This document shows, piece by piece, positions 36,087 through 44,433 of a DNA stretch of 64,000 nucleotides. Position 1 is the first letter of the stretch; every line of letters begins with the position of its first letter. Below the pieces are notes generated by a model. The model did no database searches and was not told where the DNA came from. It saw only the letters and a list, made by a program, of their open reading frames with translations. The stretch covers positions 496,001 through 560,000 of the forward strand of contig CAWGIM010000006.1 in assembly GCA_963822615.1 (NCBI GenBank). Direction: 5' to 3'. Source of the stretch: Trebonia sp963822615 (GTDB taxonomy: Bacteria; Actinomycetota; Actinomycetes; Streptosporangiales; Streptosporangiaceae). Both the position numbers and the translations under genes were made by a program.

Positions 36087-37681
36087 TCGGCTCCCCCGGC
36101 CGCCTGGCCCATGGCGGCGGACATGACCGCCTCCTCGGAGGCGTCGGCATGGCTGAACTCGGCCACAAGCGCTCCCTCGCGCATCACCAGGATGCGGTCG
36201 CTGACACCGAGCACCTCGGGGAGCTCGGAGGAGATCATCAGGATGCCCACGCCGTCGCGGGCCAGGTCGGTCAGCAGGTGGTGGACCTCGGCCTTGGTGC
36301 CGACGTCGATGCCGCGGGTCGGCTCGTCCACGATCAGCACCCGGGGCCTGCGGCCGAGCCACTTGGCCAGCACCACCTTCTGCTGGTTGCCGCCGCTGAG
36401 CATGGACACCGGGTCGGTCAGCCGGCCGTACTTGATCTTCAGCCGGGCCGCCCAGTCGGTGGCCATCGCCCGCTCGGCGCTCGCCCTGATCAGGCCGCCC
36501 CGGCGGAGCGCGCCGAGGGAGGCCAGGGCCACGTTCTGCTGGACCGACATGTCCATCACCAGGCCCTGCTGGCGGCGGTCCTCGGGCACGAAGCCGATGC
36601 CCGCCGCCATCGCGCTGACCGGGCTCGCCCGCCTCAGCCGCTGGCCGTGCACGGTGACCTGGCCGGCGTCGTAGCGGTCGATGCCGAACACCGCCCGGGC
36701 CACCTCGCTGCGGCCGGAGCCGACCAGGCCGGCCAGGGCGACGATCTCGCCCGCCCGCACGGTGAGCGAGACGTCGGTGAACACGCCCTCGCGGGTGAGC
36801 CGCCGCACGGCCAGCACCGGCTCGCCGGGCTCGGCCCCGGCCGCCTCCGGTGGCCGTTCCGCCAGCTCCCGGCCGACCATCGCGCGTACCAGGTCCTGCG
36901 CCGTGAGGCCGGCCAGGTCGCTGGTGAGCACGTGCCCGCCGTCGCGCATCACGGTGACGCGCGAGCAGATCGCGAAGACCTCCTCCAGCCGGTGCGAGAT
37001 GAACAGCACCGCCGCGCCCTGCGCCTGCAGCGTGCGGACCACCTCGAACAGCCGGTCCACCTCGGCCGCGGACAGCGCCGCGGTGGGCTCGTCCATCACG
37101 ATCACCCGGGCGTCAAGGCTGAGCGCCTTGCCGATCTCCACCACCTGCTGGTCGGCGATGGACAGCCCGCGGGCGGGGCGGGCCGGGTCAAGGGGGACGC
37201 CGAGCCGGGCGAAGACCGCGGCCGCGTCCCGCTGCATCGCCCGCCGGTCGATCCGGCGGCCGCCCTTGAGCAGGCCGGCCGAGGCCAGCGGCTGGCGGCC
37301 GACGAACATGTTCTCCGCCACCGTCAGGTCGGGGAACAGCGTCGGCTCCTGGTAGATCACCGCCAGGCCGGCCTCGCGGGCGGCGGCCGGGCCGTGCAGG
37401 GTGACCGCCCGGCCGCCCACCGTCAGCGTCCCGCGGTCCGGCTGGTGCACCCCGGCCAGGATCTTGACCAGGGTGGACTTGCCCGCGCCGTTCTCCCCGA
37501 GCAGCGCGTGGACCTCGCCCGCGCGCAGTTCCACCGACCCGTCGGTCAGCGCCCGGACCGCGCCGAAGGACTTGGCCGCGTGGCTGAGCGCGAGCACCGG
37601 GGGCGCTTCCCCCCGGCCGGCCTGGTCTGACTGGCCTGGCTCGCTTCCCGCGCTGTCCACCGGGCGCACCTCCGCGTGCAT
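36083..37681 (-). CDS. rhaT: rhamnose ABC transporter ATPase, two tandem ABC domains (CUT2 family)
   Basis: 532 aa. The first nucleotide-binding domain has Walker A GENGAGKST, signature LSIADQQ and Walker B VIVMDEPTAAL. The second has the degenerate Walker A GLVGSGRS typical of CUT2 sugar importers, signature LSGGNQQK and Walker B VLIVDEPTRGID. It is the first gene of the operon; a LacI-type operator sits 5 bp upstream of its ATG. Confidence 0.92.
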   Translation of the reverse strand: MHAEVRPVDSAGSEPGQSDQAGRGEAPPVLALSHAAKSFGAVRALTDGSVELRAGEVHALLGENGAGKSTLVKILAGVHQPDRGTLTVGGRAVTLHGPAAAREAGLAVIYQEPTLFPDLTVAENMFVGRQPLASAGLLKGGRRIDRRAMQRDAAAVFARLGVPLDPARPARGLSIADQQVVEIGKALSLDARVIVMDEPTAALSAAEVDRLFEVVRTLQAQGAAVLFISHRLEEVFAICSRVTVMRDGGHVLTSDLAGLTAQDLVRAMVGRELAERPPEAAGAEPGEPVLAVRRLTREGVFTDVSLTVRAGEIVALAGLVGSGRSEVARAVFGIDRYDAGQVTVHGQRLRRASPVSAMAAGIGFVPEDRRQQGLVMDMSVQQNVALASLGALRRGGLIRASAERAMATDWAARLKIKYGRLTDPVSMLSGGNQQKVVLAKWLGRRPRVLIVDEPTRGIDVGTKAEVHHLLTDLARDGVGILMISSELPEVLGVSDRILVMREGALVAEFSHADASEEAVMSAAMGQAAGGAE

Positions 37682-37685
37682 CTTG

Positions 37686-37697
37686 TGGAACGTTTCA
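37686..37697. promoter_or_regulatory. LacI-type operator before the rhamnose operon
   Basis: On the minus strand this reads TGAAACGTTCCA, 11 of 12 matches to the LacI-family palindrome TGAAACGTTTCA. It abuts the transporter ATPase start. A weaker site, minus-strand TATAACGATTCA, lies at 37760-37771, so the regulator may bind two sites in this promoter region. Confidence 0.6.
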
Positions 37698-37816
37698 ATC
37701 TGCCCTGTAGTTTCGGCTTGCCCCCTGGGGGTGTCAATGGGGCATTTGGGCGCCGCAATTGAATCGTTATAACCGAGCGGAGACGGGGCGGCAGCGGCCG
37801 CACGGGGCGAATCACC

Positions 37817-37870
37817 CGCGTGGTTGCGGCAACCACGCGGCTATGACCGCCTGGTTGCCGCAACCACGCG
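37817..37870. repeat. dispersed nested palindromic element, copy 2
   Basis: Arms 37817-37840 and 37847-37870 (24 bp, one mismatch) flank CTATGA. The core TGGTTGCGGCAACCA is identical to copy 1 at 13246-13293. It lies in the 229-bp divergent gap between the rhamnose operon and marR, which also holds a low-complexity GGCGGGG stretch up to 37910. Confidence 0.85.
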
Positions 37871-37910
37871 GCGCGGGGGCGGAGGCGGGGGCGGGGCGGG
37901 GGCGGGGGGG

Positions 37911-38342
37911 TTAGTGCGGGGGGAGCAGGCGGGCGAGTACCTCGCGGTGGGTGACGGCCGCCTCGGCCTGGCGGCGCCTGCCGGGGTCGGTCAGCACCAC
38001 GTAGATGCCGCGCCGGTCGTTGTCGCAGGAGCAGCGCTCAACCAGGTCGCTCCTGACCAGGCGGTCGACCAGCCGGGAGAGCGCGCTCTGGCTGAGGTGG
38101 ACCGACTCGGCCAGGTCCTGCGCCCGGACCTGGCCGGCCGGGCTCTCCGCCAGCCGGTCGAGCACCTCGAAGTCGCTCACCCCGAGCCCGTGGCGCTCGC
38201 CCAGCTCATGCTCGAGGTTGGCGCAGATGGCGGTGTGGCGGGCCATCATCTCCCGCCAGGCGGCGACCACGTCGGTCACCACGCTAGGAACCGCACCCGG
38301 GACCACGCCGCCGGGCGCGCCCGCTTCCGGTACTACGCTCAC
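37911..38342 (-). CDS. MarR-family transcriptional regulator
   Basis: 143 aa. The winged helix is LGVSDFEVLDRLAESPAGQVRAQDLAESVHLSQSALSRLVDRLVRSDLVE with wing CSCDNDRRGIYVVLTDPGRR. The CSC in the wing is unusual and could respond to metal or oxidants. It is divergent from a DHA2-type MFS exporter; ACTTGCAAGT palindromes lie between the two. Confidence 0.88.
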   Translation of the reverse strand: MSVVPEAGAPGGVVPGAVPSVVTDVVAAWREMMARHTAICANLEHELGERHGLGVSDFEVLDRLAESPAGQVRAQDLAESVHLSQSALSRLVDRLVRSDLVERCSCDNDRRGIYVVLTDPGRRRQAEAAVTHREVLARLLPPH

Positions 38343-38369
38343 GGTCGCATTCTAGCGGCCTCCGCGTAT

Positions 38370-38400
38370 TACTTGCAAGTACATTAATTGCACTTGCATT
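38370..38400. promoter_or_regulatory. MarR operator palindrome and repeated half-sites
   Basis: TACTTGCAAGTA (38370-38381) is a perfect 12-bp palindrome; GCACTTGCAT follows at about 38390-38399 and further TTGTGCATGCA half-sites to 38417. All lie in the AT-rich gap between marR and the MFS exporter. Confidence 0.65.
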
Positions 38401-38430
38401 CATTGCTTGTGCATGCATACGGTTGTGCCC

Positions 38431-39954
38431 ATGCAGCCAGCAAAGCAGGCAACGCAGCGGCCTGAGCCGTCGACAGCAACTGCCAACCGTTCCTCCTCCT
38501 CGTCTTTGCCGTTGACCTGGACACCCCGGTTGTGGGGGGTGCTGATGGTGCTCGGCGGGGCGCTGTGCCTGGACGCGCTCGACGTCTCCATGGTCGGCGT
38601 CGCGCTGCCGTCCATGCGCGCCTCGCTCGGGCTGTCCACCTCGTCGCTGCAGTGGATCGTCAGCGGCTACGTGCTCGGCTACGGCGGGCTGCTGCTGCTC
38701 GGCGGCCGGGCGGCCGACCTGCTGGGGCGGCGCCGGGTGTTCCTGGCCGCGGTGGCCGCGTTCGCGCTGCTGTCCCTGCTGGGCGGGCTCACCAGCTCGA
38801 TCGGGCTGCTGATCGCGGCCCGGTTCGTCAAGGGCGTGGCGGCCGCGTTCACCGCCCCGGCCGGCATGTCGCTGCTGACCACCACGTTCCCCGAGGGCCC
38901 GATGCGGAACCGGGCGTTCAGCATCTACTCGGTCTTCGGCGGCAGCGGGTTCTCCCTCGGCCTGGTGCTGTCCGGCCTGCTCACGGCGGTCAACTGGCGC
39001 TGGACGCTGCTGGTGCCGGCCCCGGTGGCGCTGATCGTGCTGGCCGCGGGCTGGTGGCTGCTTCCCGGCGACGCCCCCGCCGCTGCCCGCGAGCCGGGCG
39101 CCGCGGCGCCCGGCCGGCGGCCGTTTGACCTGCCAGGGGCGCTGACCATCACCGGGTCGATGCTGCTGCTGGTCTACACGGTGGTCTCGGCCCAGCAGGC
39201 GGGGTGGGCGTCGGCCCGCACGATCGGCTCGTTCGTGCTGGTCGCGGCCGGGCTGGCGGCGTTCTTGGGGATCGAGCGGCGCAGCGCCGACCCGCTGATG
39301 CCGCTGCGCGTGTTCCGGTCGCCCGCGCTGCGCCGGGCCAACATCGGCGCGGTCACCCTGTTCGGCTCGTACGTGTCGTTCCAGTTCCTCGCCACCCAGT
39401 ACCTGCAGAGCCTGGCGGGCTGGTCGCCGATCGGGACCGCGCTCGGGTTCCTGCCGGCCGGGGTCATGGTGGCGGTCATGTCGGTGGCCGCGGGCGGCCT
39501 GCTCGGCCGGCTGGGCACCGCCCGGCTCACGCTGGCGGCGTTCGCGGCCCTCGCCGCCGCCTACGCGGTGTTCCTGCGGGCCGGCGTCACGCCCGACTAC
39601 CCGGGAGTGGTGCTGCCGACCATGCTGCTGGTCGGGCTGGCGTTCGGGCTCGGCTTCTCCGCGCTGAGCGTGGCCGCCACCGACGGGATGCCGAACGACG
39701 AGCAGGGGCTGGCGGCCAGCCTGTTCCAGACCTCGTTCCAGGTCGGCGGCGCGCTGGTGCTGGCGGTGGTCACCGCGGTGGTGGACGCGGCGGGCGGGAG
39801 CAGGCTGGCCGGGCCGGCCGCGACCCTGGCGGCCTACCGGCCGGCCCTCTTCCTGATCACCGGTGTCGCCGCCGCGGGCGCGCTGGTCGCCGCGAGCGGG
39901 CTGCGGCGCCCGGCCGCGCAAACCCTTGCGCAGCCGGCGATCGCGGACGATTAG
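38431..39954 (+). CDS. MFS transporter, DHA2 (14-helix) drug-exporter family
   Basis: 507 aa from ATG 38431; an upstream TTG (38407) is possible but neither has a good ribosome site. The pattern of 14 hydrophobic segments begins at LWGVLMVLGGALCLDALDVSMVGVAL. The DHA2 motif LQWIVSGYVLGYGGLLLLGGRAADLLGRRR is present and the motif C-like GGSGFSLGLVLSGLL follows. It probably exports a hydrophobic toxin and is controlled by the divergent MarR. Confidence 0.9.
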   Translation: MQPAKQATQRPEPSTATANRSSSSSLPLTWTPRLWGVLMVLGGALCLDALDVSMVGVALPSMRASLGLSTSSLQWIVSGYVLGYGGLLLLGGRAADLLGRRRVFLAAVAAFALLSLLGGLTSSIGLLIAARFVKGVAAAFTAPAGMSLLTTTFPEGPMRNRAFSIYSVFGGSGFSLGLVLSGLLTAVNWRWTLLVPAPVALIVLAAGWWLLPGDAPAAAREPGAAAPGRRPFDLPGALTITGSMLLLVYTVVSAQQAGWASARTIGSFVLVAAGLAAFLGIERRSADPLMPLRVFRSPALRRANIGAVTLFGSYVSFQFLATQYLQSLAGWSPIGTALGFLPAGVMVAVMSVAAGGLLGRLGTARLTLAAFAALAAAYAVFLRAGVTPDYPGVVLPTMLLVGLAFGLGFSALSVAATDGMPNDEQGLAASLFQTSFQVGGALVLAVVTAVVDAAGGSRLAGPAATLAAYRPALFLITGVAAAGALVAASGLRRPAAQTLAQPAIADD

Positions 39955-40019
39955 GCCCGCTATCGTGGTCGCAGGCGTGACCGCCCCGGGCGGGCCCGCG
40001 GGCTGACGAGAGGACCGCG

Positions 40020-41471
40020 ATGCGCGAGTACCAGCAGTACATCGGGGGCCAGTGGGCGCGGTCCGGGGAGAGGCGGCTGTTCGACGACCTCGACCCGTAC
40101 CGCGGCACGGTGATGGCCCGGGTGCCGGCCGGCACCCGGGCCGACGCCGCCCGCGCGGTGGACGCGGCCGCGGCTGCCTTCCCCGCCTGGTCGGCCATGC
40201 CCCCGGCCCAGCGGCAGGCGCTGTTCCTGCGCGCGGCCGACATCGTGGAACGGCGGGCGAGTGAGATCACGGCGCTGCTGGCGGAGGAAACCGGCTGCGC
40301 GGGGGCCTTCGCCGGGTTCCAGATCCTGACCGCCACCCGGCTGCTGCGCCAGGCCGCCAACTGGGGGTACCTGCCGGCCGGGGAAGTGATCCGGTCCGAC
40401 ATCCCGGACACGTTCGCGCTGGCGCTGCGGCGGCCGCTCGGCGTGGTGGCCGGCATCTCGCCCTGGAACGGCGCCCACGTGCTGGCCTGGCGGACCGTGG
40501 TCAACCCGCTGGCCTTCGGCAACACCATGGTGCTGAAGCCATCGGAGGAGGCACCGGTCTCGGCCGGGCTGCTGGTGGCGGAGATCATCGAGGAGGCCGG
40601 GTTCCCGGCCGGGGTGCTCAACGTGGTCACCCACGCCCCGGGCGAGGCGGTGCCGATCGCGGACGAGTTCTTCGAGCGGCCCGAGGTGCGGTGCATCAAC
40701 TTCACCGGCTCGTCGGCGACCGGCCGGATCCTGGCCGAGCGGGCCGGGCGGGCGCTGAAGCGCTGCGTGCTCGAGCTCGGCGGCTACAACCCGCTGATCG
40801 TGCTGGCCGACGCCGACCTCGACTACGCGGTCGAGGCGGCCGCGTTCGCCGCGTTCTTCCACTCCGGGCAGATCTGCATGAACGCCCGCAAGGTGCTGGT
40901 CGAGCAGCCGGTCTACGACACCTTCGTCGCGCGGCTGGCCGCGCGGGCGGCCGCGCTGCCCGCGGGCGACCCGGCCGACGCCGGCACGGTGATCGGGCCG
41001 CTGATCAACCCGGCCGCCCTGGCGCGGGTGAGCCGGGAGGTGGACGAGGCGGTCGCGGCCGGCGCGAGGGTGCTGGCGGGCGGGCGCGCCTACGGTCCCT
41101 GTTACCGGCCCACCATCCTGGCCGACGTGCCGGCCGGCGCGCGCATCCACTCCGAGGAGACCTTCGGCCCGGTGCTGGTGGCGCAGCCGGTGGCCGACGC
41201 CGACGAGGCGGTCGCGGTCGCCAACGCGACCAGCTACGGGCTGTCGGCCGGCCTGCTCACCCGCGACAGCCAGCGCGGGTTCGCGCTCGCCCGGCGCATC
41301 GAGGCCGGGGTGGTGCACGTCAACGACCAGACGATCGCCGACGAGCCGCAACTGCCGCTGGGCGGGATCAAGGACAGCGGCTGGGGCCGGTCGGGCCCGC
41401 ACTCGATGACCGACTTCACCGAGCTGCAGTGGATCACCACGCGGGACGCGGCGGGCAGCTTCCCGATCTGA
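40020..41471 (+). CDS. aldehyde dehydrogenase family protein
   Basis: 483 aa. The NAD fold has SPWNGAHVLAWRTVVNPLAFGNTMVLKPSEEAP, the catalytic Glu is in CVLELGGYNPLIV and the catalytic Cys in FFHSGQICMNARK (about 287). The C-terminal EETFGPVLVAQPV and GGIKDSGWGRSG motifs are intact. The closest described group seems to be benzaldehyde/vanillin-type dehydrogenases, but the substrate is not certain. It is preceded by a GAGAGGACC ribosome site and is convergent with the next gene. Confidence 0.9.
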   Translation: MREYQQYIGGQWARSGERRLFDDLDPYRGTVMARVPAGTRADAARAVDAAAAAFPAWSAMPPAQRQALFLRAADIVERRASEITALLAEETGCAGAFAGFQILTATRLLRQAANWGYLPAGEVIRSDIPDTFALALRRPLGVVAGISPWNGAHVLAWRTVVNPLAFGNTMVLKPSEEAPVSAGLLVAEIIEEAGFPAGVLNVVTHAPGEAVPIADEFFERPEVRCINFTGSSATGRILAERAGRALKRCVLELGGYNPLIVLADADLDYAVEAAAFAAFFHSGQICMNARKVLVEQPVYDTFVARLAARAAALPAGDPADAGTVIGPLINPAALARVSREVDEAVAAGARVLAGGRAYGPCYRPTILADVPAGARIHSEETFGPVLVAQPVADADEAVAVANATSYGLSAGLLTRDSQRGFALARRIEAGVVHVNDQTIADEPQLPLGGIKDSGWGRSGPHSMTDFTELQWITTRDAAGSFPI

Positions 41472-41483
41472 CTGGGCCGGCTG

Positions 41484-42440
41484 CTAGGGCACCAGCACGG
41501 TGCGCTGGCCGGGGCGCTCGGGCTGGGTCCAGGCCTGCTCCACCGCGGCCAGCGGCACCGGGTTGACCCGCACCGCGATGGTGCCCGCGCCGATCTCGGC
41601 CAGCAGCGACGGCAGCTCGGCCAGGTAGCCCCGGGGGGTGACCGAGCCCTGGCCGCTGCCCTGGAGGCGGAAGTTGGCCGAGCGCAGCAGGGTGGACGGC
41701 AGCGCGACGTCCGGCCCGGCGACGGAGCCGATCTGGATCCAGTCGAGCTGCTGGCCGCGGTCCGGGCGGGCGGTCAGCAGCGCGGTCATCGCCTGCGCGG
41801 CGGGCACCCCCCACAGGTAGTCGACCACCACGTCGACCTCGGCGGCGGCCGCGGCGAGGGCCTGGGCGGTGGCATCCGGGTCGTCGGTCAGCTGAACTAC
41901 CTCGTCGGCTTCGAGTGCTTGCAGGCGGCCGAGGTCGCGGCCCGCGCCGACCACCCGGCCCGCGCCGAGCCGCCGGGCGATCCGCAGCGCCATCGCCCCG
42001 GCGTTCCCGGTCGCGCCGAGCACCAGGACGCTCTGGCCGGGCCGCAGCGGGACCCGGCGGCGCAGCGCCACCCACGACGACATGGCCGGGTTCATCGCCG
42101 CCGCGACCTCGGCCGGGTCGGTGCCCGCGGGCAGCTCGACCGAGCGCCGCGGGCTCACCAGCGCCTTGTCGGCCATCGTGCCGAGCACGTCGTCGTCGGC
42201 GGCGAAGTAGACCACCCGGCCGTCCGGCAGCCGCCCGACCCCGTCGACCCCGGGGATCATCGGCAGGGTGCCGCGGCTGGTGTAGTGGCTTCCGGCCGCG
42301 CCGCTGCGGACCCGGGGGTGCAGGCCCACCGCCAGCACGTCGGCCAGCACCTCGTCCCCGGCCGGGGCCGGCATCGCGAACGGCTGGTAGTGCGGCGGCT
42401 CGGCGAACGACGTGACGACGGCCGCGTTCATCATGGTCAT
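41484..42440 (-). CDS. quinone oxidoreductase-like MDR (zinc-independent alcohol dehydrogenase) protein
   Basis: 318 aa. The GroES-like N-terminal part (DEVLADVLAVGLHPRVRSGAAGSHYTSRGTLPMIPGVDGVGRL) is followed by the NADP fold VLVLGATGNAGAMALRIARRLGAGRVVGAGRD. No zinc-ligand cysteines are seen, so it is the zinc-independent reductase type. It is divergent from a MarR gene; the gap carries two exact copies of a palindromic operator. A role in quinone or reactive-aldehyde detoxification is likely. Confidence 0.88.
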   Translation of the reverse strand: MTMMNAAVVTSFAEPPHYQPFAMPAPAGDEVLADVLAVGLHPRVRSGAAGSHYTSRGTLPMIPGVDGVGRLPDGRVVYFAADDDVLGTMADKALVSPRRSVELPAGTDPAEVAAAMNPAMSSWVALRRRVPLRPGQSVLVLGATGNAGAMALRIARRLGAGRVVGAGRDLGRLQALEADEVVQLTDDPDATAQALAAAAAEVDVVVDYLWGVPAAQAMTALLTARPDRGQQLDWIQIGSVAGPDVALPSTLLRSANFRLQGSGQGSVTPRGYLAELPSLLAEIGAGTIAVRVNPVPLAAVEQAWTQPERPGQRTVLVP

Positions 42441-42475
42441 TTCCTGTTTCCTTCGCTGTCTTCGGCTTCGGTAAT

Positions 42476-42518
42476 TTAGTTGGTGTCACGTACTAATGTA
42501 GTTGGTGTCACGTACTAA
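42476..42518. promoter_or_regulatory. two exact tandem operator copies (MarR)
   Basis: AGTTGGTGTCACGTACTAA occurs at 42478-42496 and 42500-42518, 22 bp apart start to start. Each copy is an imperfect palindrome of the form TTAGT-N2-GTG-N-CAC-N2-ACTAA (second copy GTAGT). They fill the gap between the quinone oxidoreductase and the marR start. Confidence 0.8.
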
Positions 42519-42536
42519 ATCAACTAGACTCGGTAT

Positions 42537-43037
42537 ATGCCTTCGTCTTCCCCGCCAGAGCCGCTGCCCGCCGGCGACGCGGAGCTTGACCTGGTGGACG
42601 GGCTGGCCCAGCTCGCCTTCCTGGTCACCGGCCTGATCGAGGGCCGGGCGGCCGAGCACGACCTGTCGCTCACCGCGACCCGGCTGCTGGGCGTGCTGCG
42701 CGACCGCGAGCCCACCATGAACGAACTGGCGCGGCTGCTCGAACTGGACAAGTCGAGCGTCACCGGGCTGGTCGACCGGGCGGAGCGGCGCGGCCTGGTG
42801 GCGCGCGCGCCGTCGGCCGCCGACCGGCGGGCGGTGCTGGTCCGGCTGACCGACGCGGGCCGGGAGCTGATCTCGGGCGCGGCCGCGCGGTTCGCGGACG
42901 ACGTGGCGGCGCTGCTCGGCCGGCTGCCGCCGGGCGACCGGGCGGCCCTCGGCCAGATCGTCAGCCGGCTGCTGGTCGCGCACGCGGCCGAGCACGGGGT
43001 GGACCTGTTCGCCACCAACAGCGGCGCGGACGGCTAG
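42537..43037 (+). CDS. MarR-family transcriptional regulator
   Basis: 166 aa. The HTH is LSLTATRLLGVLRDREPTMNELARLLELDKSSVTGLVDRAERRGLV with wing SAADRRAVLVRLTDAGRE. Two operator copies just upstream argue for repression of itself and the divergent quinone oxidoreductase. Confidence 0.9.
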   Translation: MPSSSPPEPLPAGDAELDLVDGLAQLAFLVTGLIEGRAAEHDLSLTATRLLGVLRDREPTMNELARLLELDKSSVTGLVDRAERRGLVARAPSAADRRAVLVRLTDAGRELISGAAARFADDVAALLGRLPPGDRAALGQIVSRLLVAHAAEHGVDLFATNSGADG

Positions 43038-43093
43038 CTGTTCGCGCGCCCGGCGGCCGGCGCGGAGCGGCGGCGCGGAGCGGCCGGCACGCT

Positions 43094-43225
43094 CCACTTC
43101 CCATCAGTTTGGCTTGGAATTCCGACCTCCCATCAGTTCGGATGGGTTTTCTGGGTGATTTGCCGCTTTTGTTCCTGCAAAACCGATGGGAAGTTGATGG
43201 GGGCGACAAAACTGATGGGAAGTGG
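43094..43225. repeat. short element with 17-bp perfect terminal inverted repeats (MITE-like)
   Basis: CCACTTCCCATCAGTTT (43094-43110) and its exact complement (43209-43225) bound a 132-bp AT-richer segment. Inside are two more copies of the TCCCATC-A/G-GTT motif, one in each orientation (43127-43138 and 43180-43192). It lies in the gap 43038-43292 between marR and an AsnC-type regulator. No coding sequence is visible. Confidence 0.75.
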
Positions 43226-43292
43226 CGACCAGCCGGGGCGGGCCGGGCAGCGGGGCGGCGGGGCGGCGCGGCAAGGCCGCTGCGGGGCGCGG

Positions 43293-44321
43293 CTAGTCGG
43301 CGGTCGCGGGGCGGCTGCCCACTCGCTTCACCGTGCCGATGATCGGCGCGATCTCCACCGACTGCAGTCCCGGCAGGCTGGCCAGCTTGCTGGTGGTGTA
43401 CGCGTACAGCTCGCGGGTGTCGCGGAAGACGGCGCTGACCGCGAGGTTGGTCGGGCCGGTGGTGGCGGCGGCGAACGGCACCTCCAGGTGGGCGGCCACC
43501 GCCCGGCCGGCCGCGTCCAGGCTGGCCGGCTCGATCTTCAGCCAGAGCATCACGTTCGCCCGCACCCCGAGCACCAGGTGATCCACGTCGAGGTCGAAGT
43601 ACAGCAGCCCGGCCTGGCGCAGTTCCTCGATCCGCCGCCGCACGGTCGACTCGTGCCAGTGGGTAGCGGCGGCCAGGTCGGCGACCGGCGCCCGGCCGTC
43701 CAGGGCCAGCTCGGCCAGCAGCGGGTCGTCCTCAGCCCGCAGCAGCAGGGCGGCGGCCGGCGCCCAGGCACCGCCCGTCCCGAGGGCCGGACCCGGCTCG
43801 GCCGCGGCGGGCGACGGCTCCGGCGCGAACTCCCGCAGCGCGTGCAGCTGCCCGGCCGACAAGGCGCTGGCGATTGCCTGGTAGGCGACCGGGGTGAAGA
43901 CGTGCAGGATCATCTGCGCGGTGATCGCGGTGACGTGCCGGCTGCCCGGCAGCCCCTGCAGGAACAGCGCGTTGCGCTGCTCGGGACTGCGCGCCTGCAG
44001 CGTGCAGACGATCTCGCTGCCGCCCGAGTACAGCCGCACCCAGCGGGTGTCCGGCCGCCGGGCGAGGGTGTCGGCGATACGCTGGGCGCTGCCCGGCGCG
44101 GCCTGCAGCCGGACCATCCAGTCCACCCAGCCCGCGCGCTGCCCGTCGATCAGGCCGAACACGCGCAGCCCGACGGTCTCCGCCAGCCGCCGGTAGCGGC
44201 GCGCGATCGTCTGGTCGGACACCTCGAGCACCGACGCGAATTGGCGGAACGAGGCCCGCGGTGCCACCATCAGCGCATGGAGGAGCTGGCGGTCCACCTC
44301 GTCGAGCTGACTGGTTTTCAC
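43293..44321 (-). CDS. Lrp/AsnC-family regulator with two HTH-RAM modules
   Basis: 342 aa from GTG 44321; the longer open frame upstream is not family-like. First module: KTSQLDEVDRQLLHALMVAPRASFRQFASVLEVSDQTIARRYRRL. Second module begins at AEDDPLLAELALDGRAPVADLAAATHWHESTVRRRIEELRQAGLLYFDLDV. This duplicated form, about twice the size of E. coli Lrp, is common in actinobacteria. It is divergent from an MFS exporter that it probably controls. Confidence 0.88.
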   Translation of the reverse strand: MKTSQLDEVDRQLLHALMVAPRASFRQFASVLEVSDQTIARRYRRLAETVGLRVFGLIDGQRAGWVDWMVRLQAAPGSAQRIADTLARRPDTRWVRLYSGGSEIVCTLQARSPEQRNALFLQGLPGSRHVTAITAQMILHVFTPVAYQAIASALSAGQLHALREFAPEPSPAAAEPGPALGTGGAWAPAAALLLRAEDDPLLAELALDGRAPVADLAAATHWHESTVRRRIEELRQAGLLYFDLDVDHLVLGVRANVMLWLKIEPASLDAAGRAVAAHLEVPFAAATTGPTNLAVSAVFRDTRELYAYTTSKLASLPGLQSVEIAPIIGTVKRVGSRPATAD

Positions 44322-44382
44322 GGATTCCAGCTTAGCGATGTCGAGATCCGGCGCGATAGCGCCTGAATCCGGGTCAGTGGCA

Positions 44383-44400
44383 CCATCGCGTGCACGATGG
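44383..44400. promoter_or_regulatory. inverted repeat, candidate operator of the AsnC-type regulator
   Basis: CCATCG-N6-CGATGG (44383-44400), with a second smaller palindrome GGCGC-GATA-GCGCC at 44350-44363, between the AsnC-type gene and the MFS start at 44434. Confidence 0.45.
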
Positions 44401-44433
44401 ACGATGAACCGCCAAGTAAGAACGGGGATTTCA

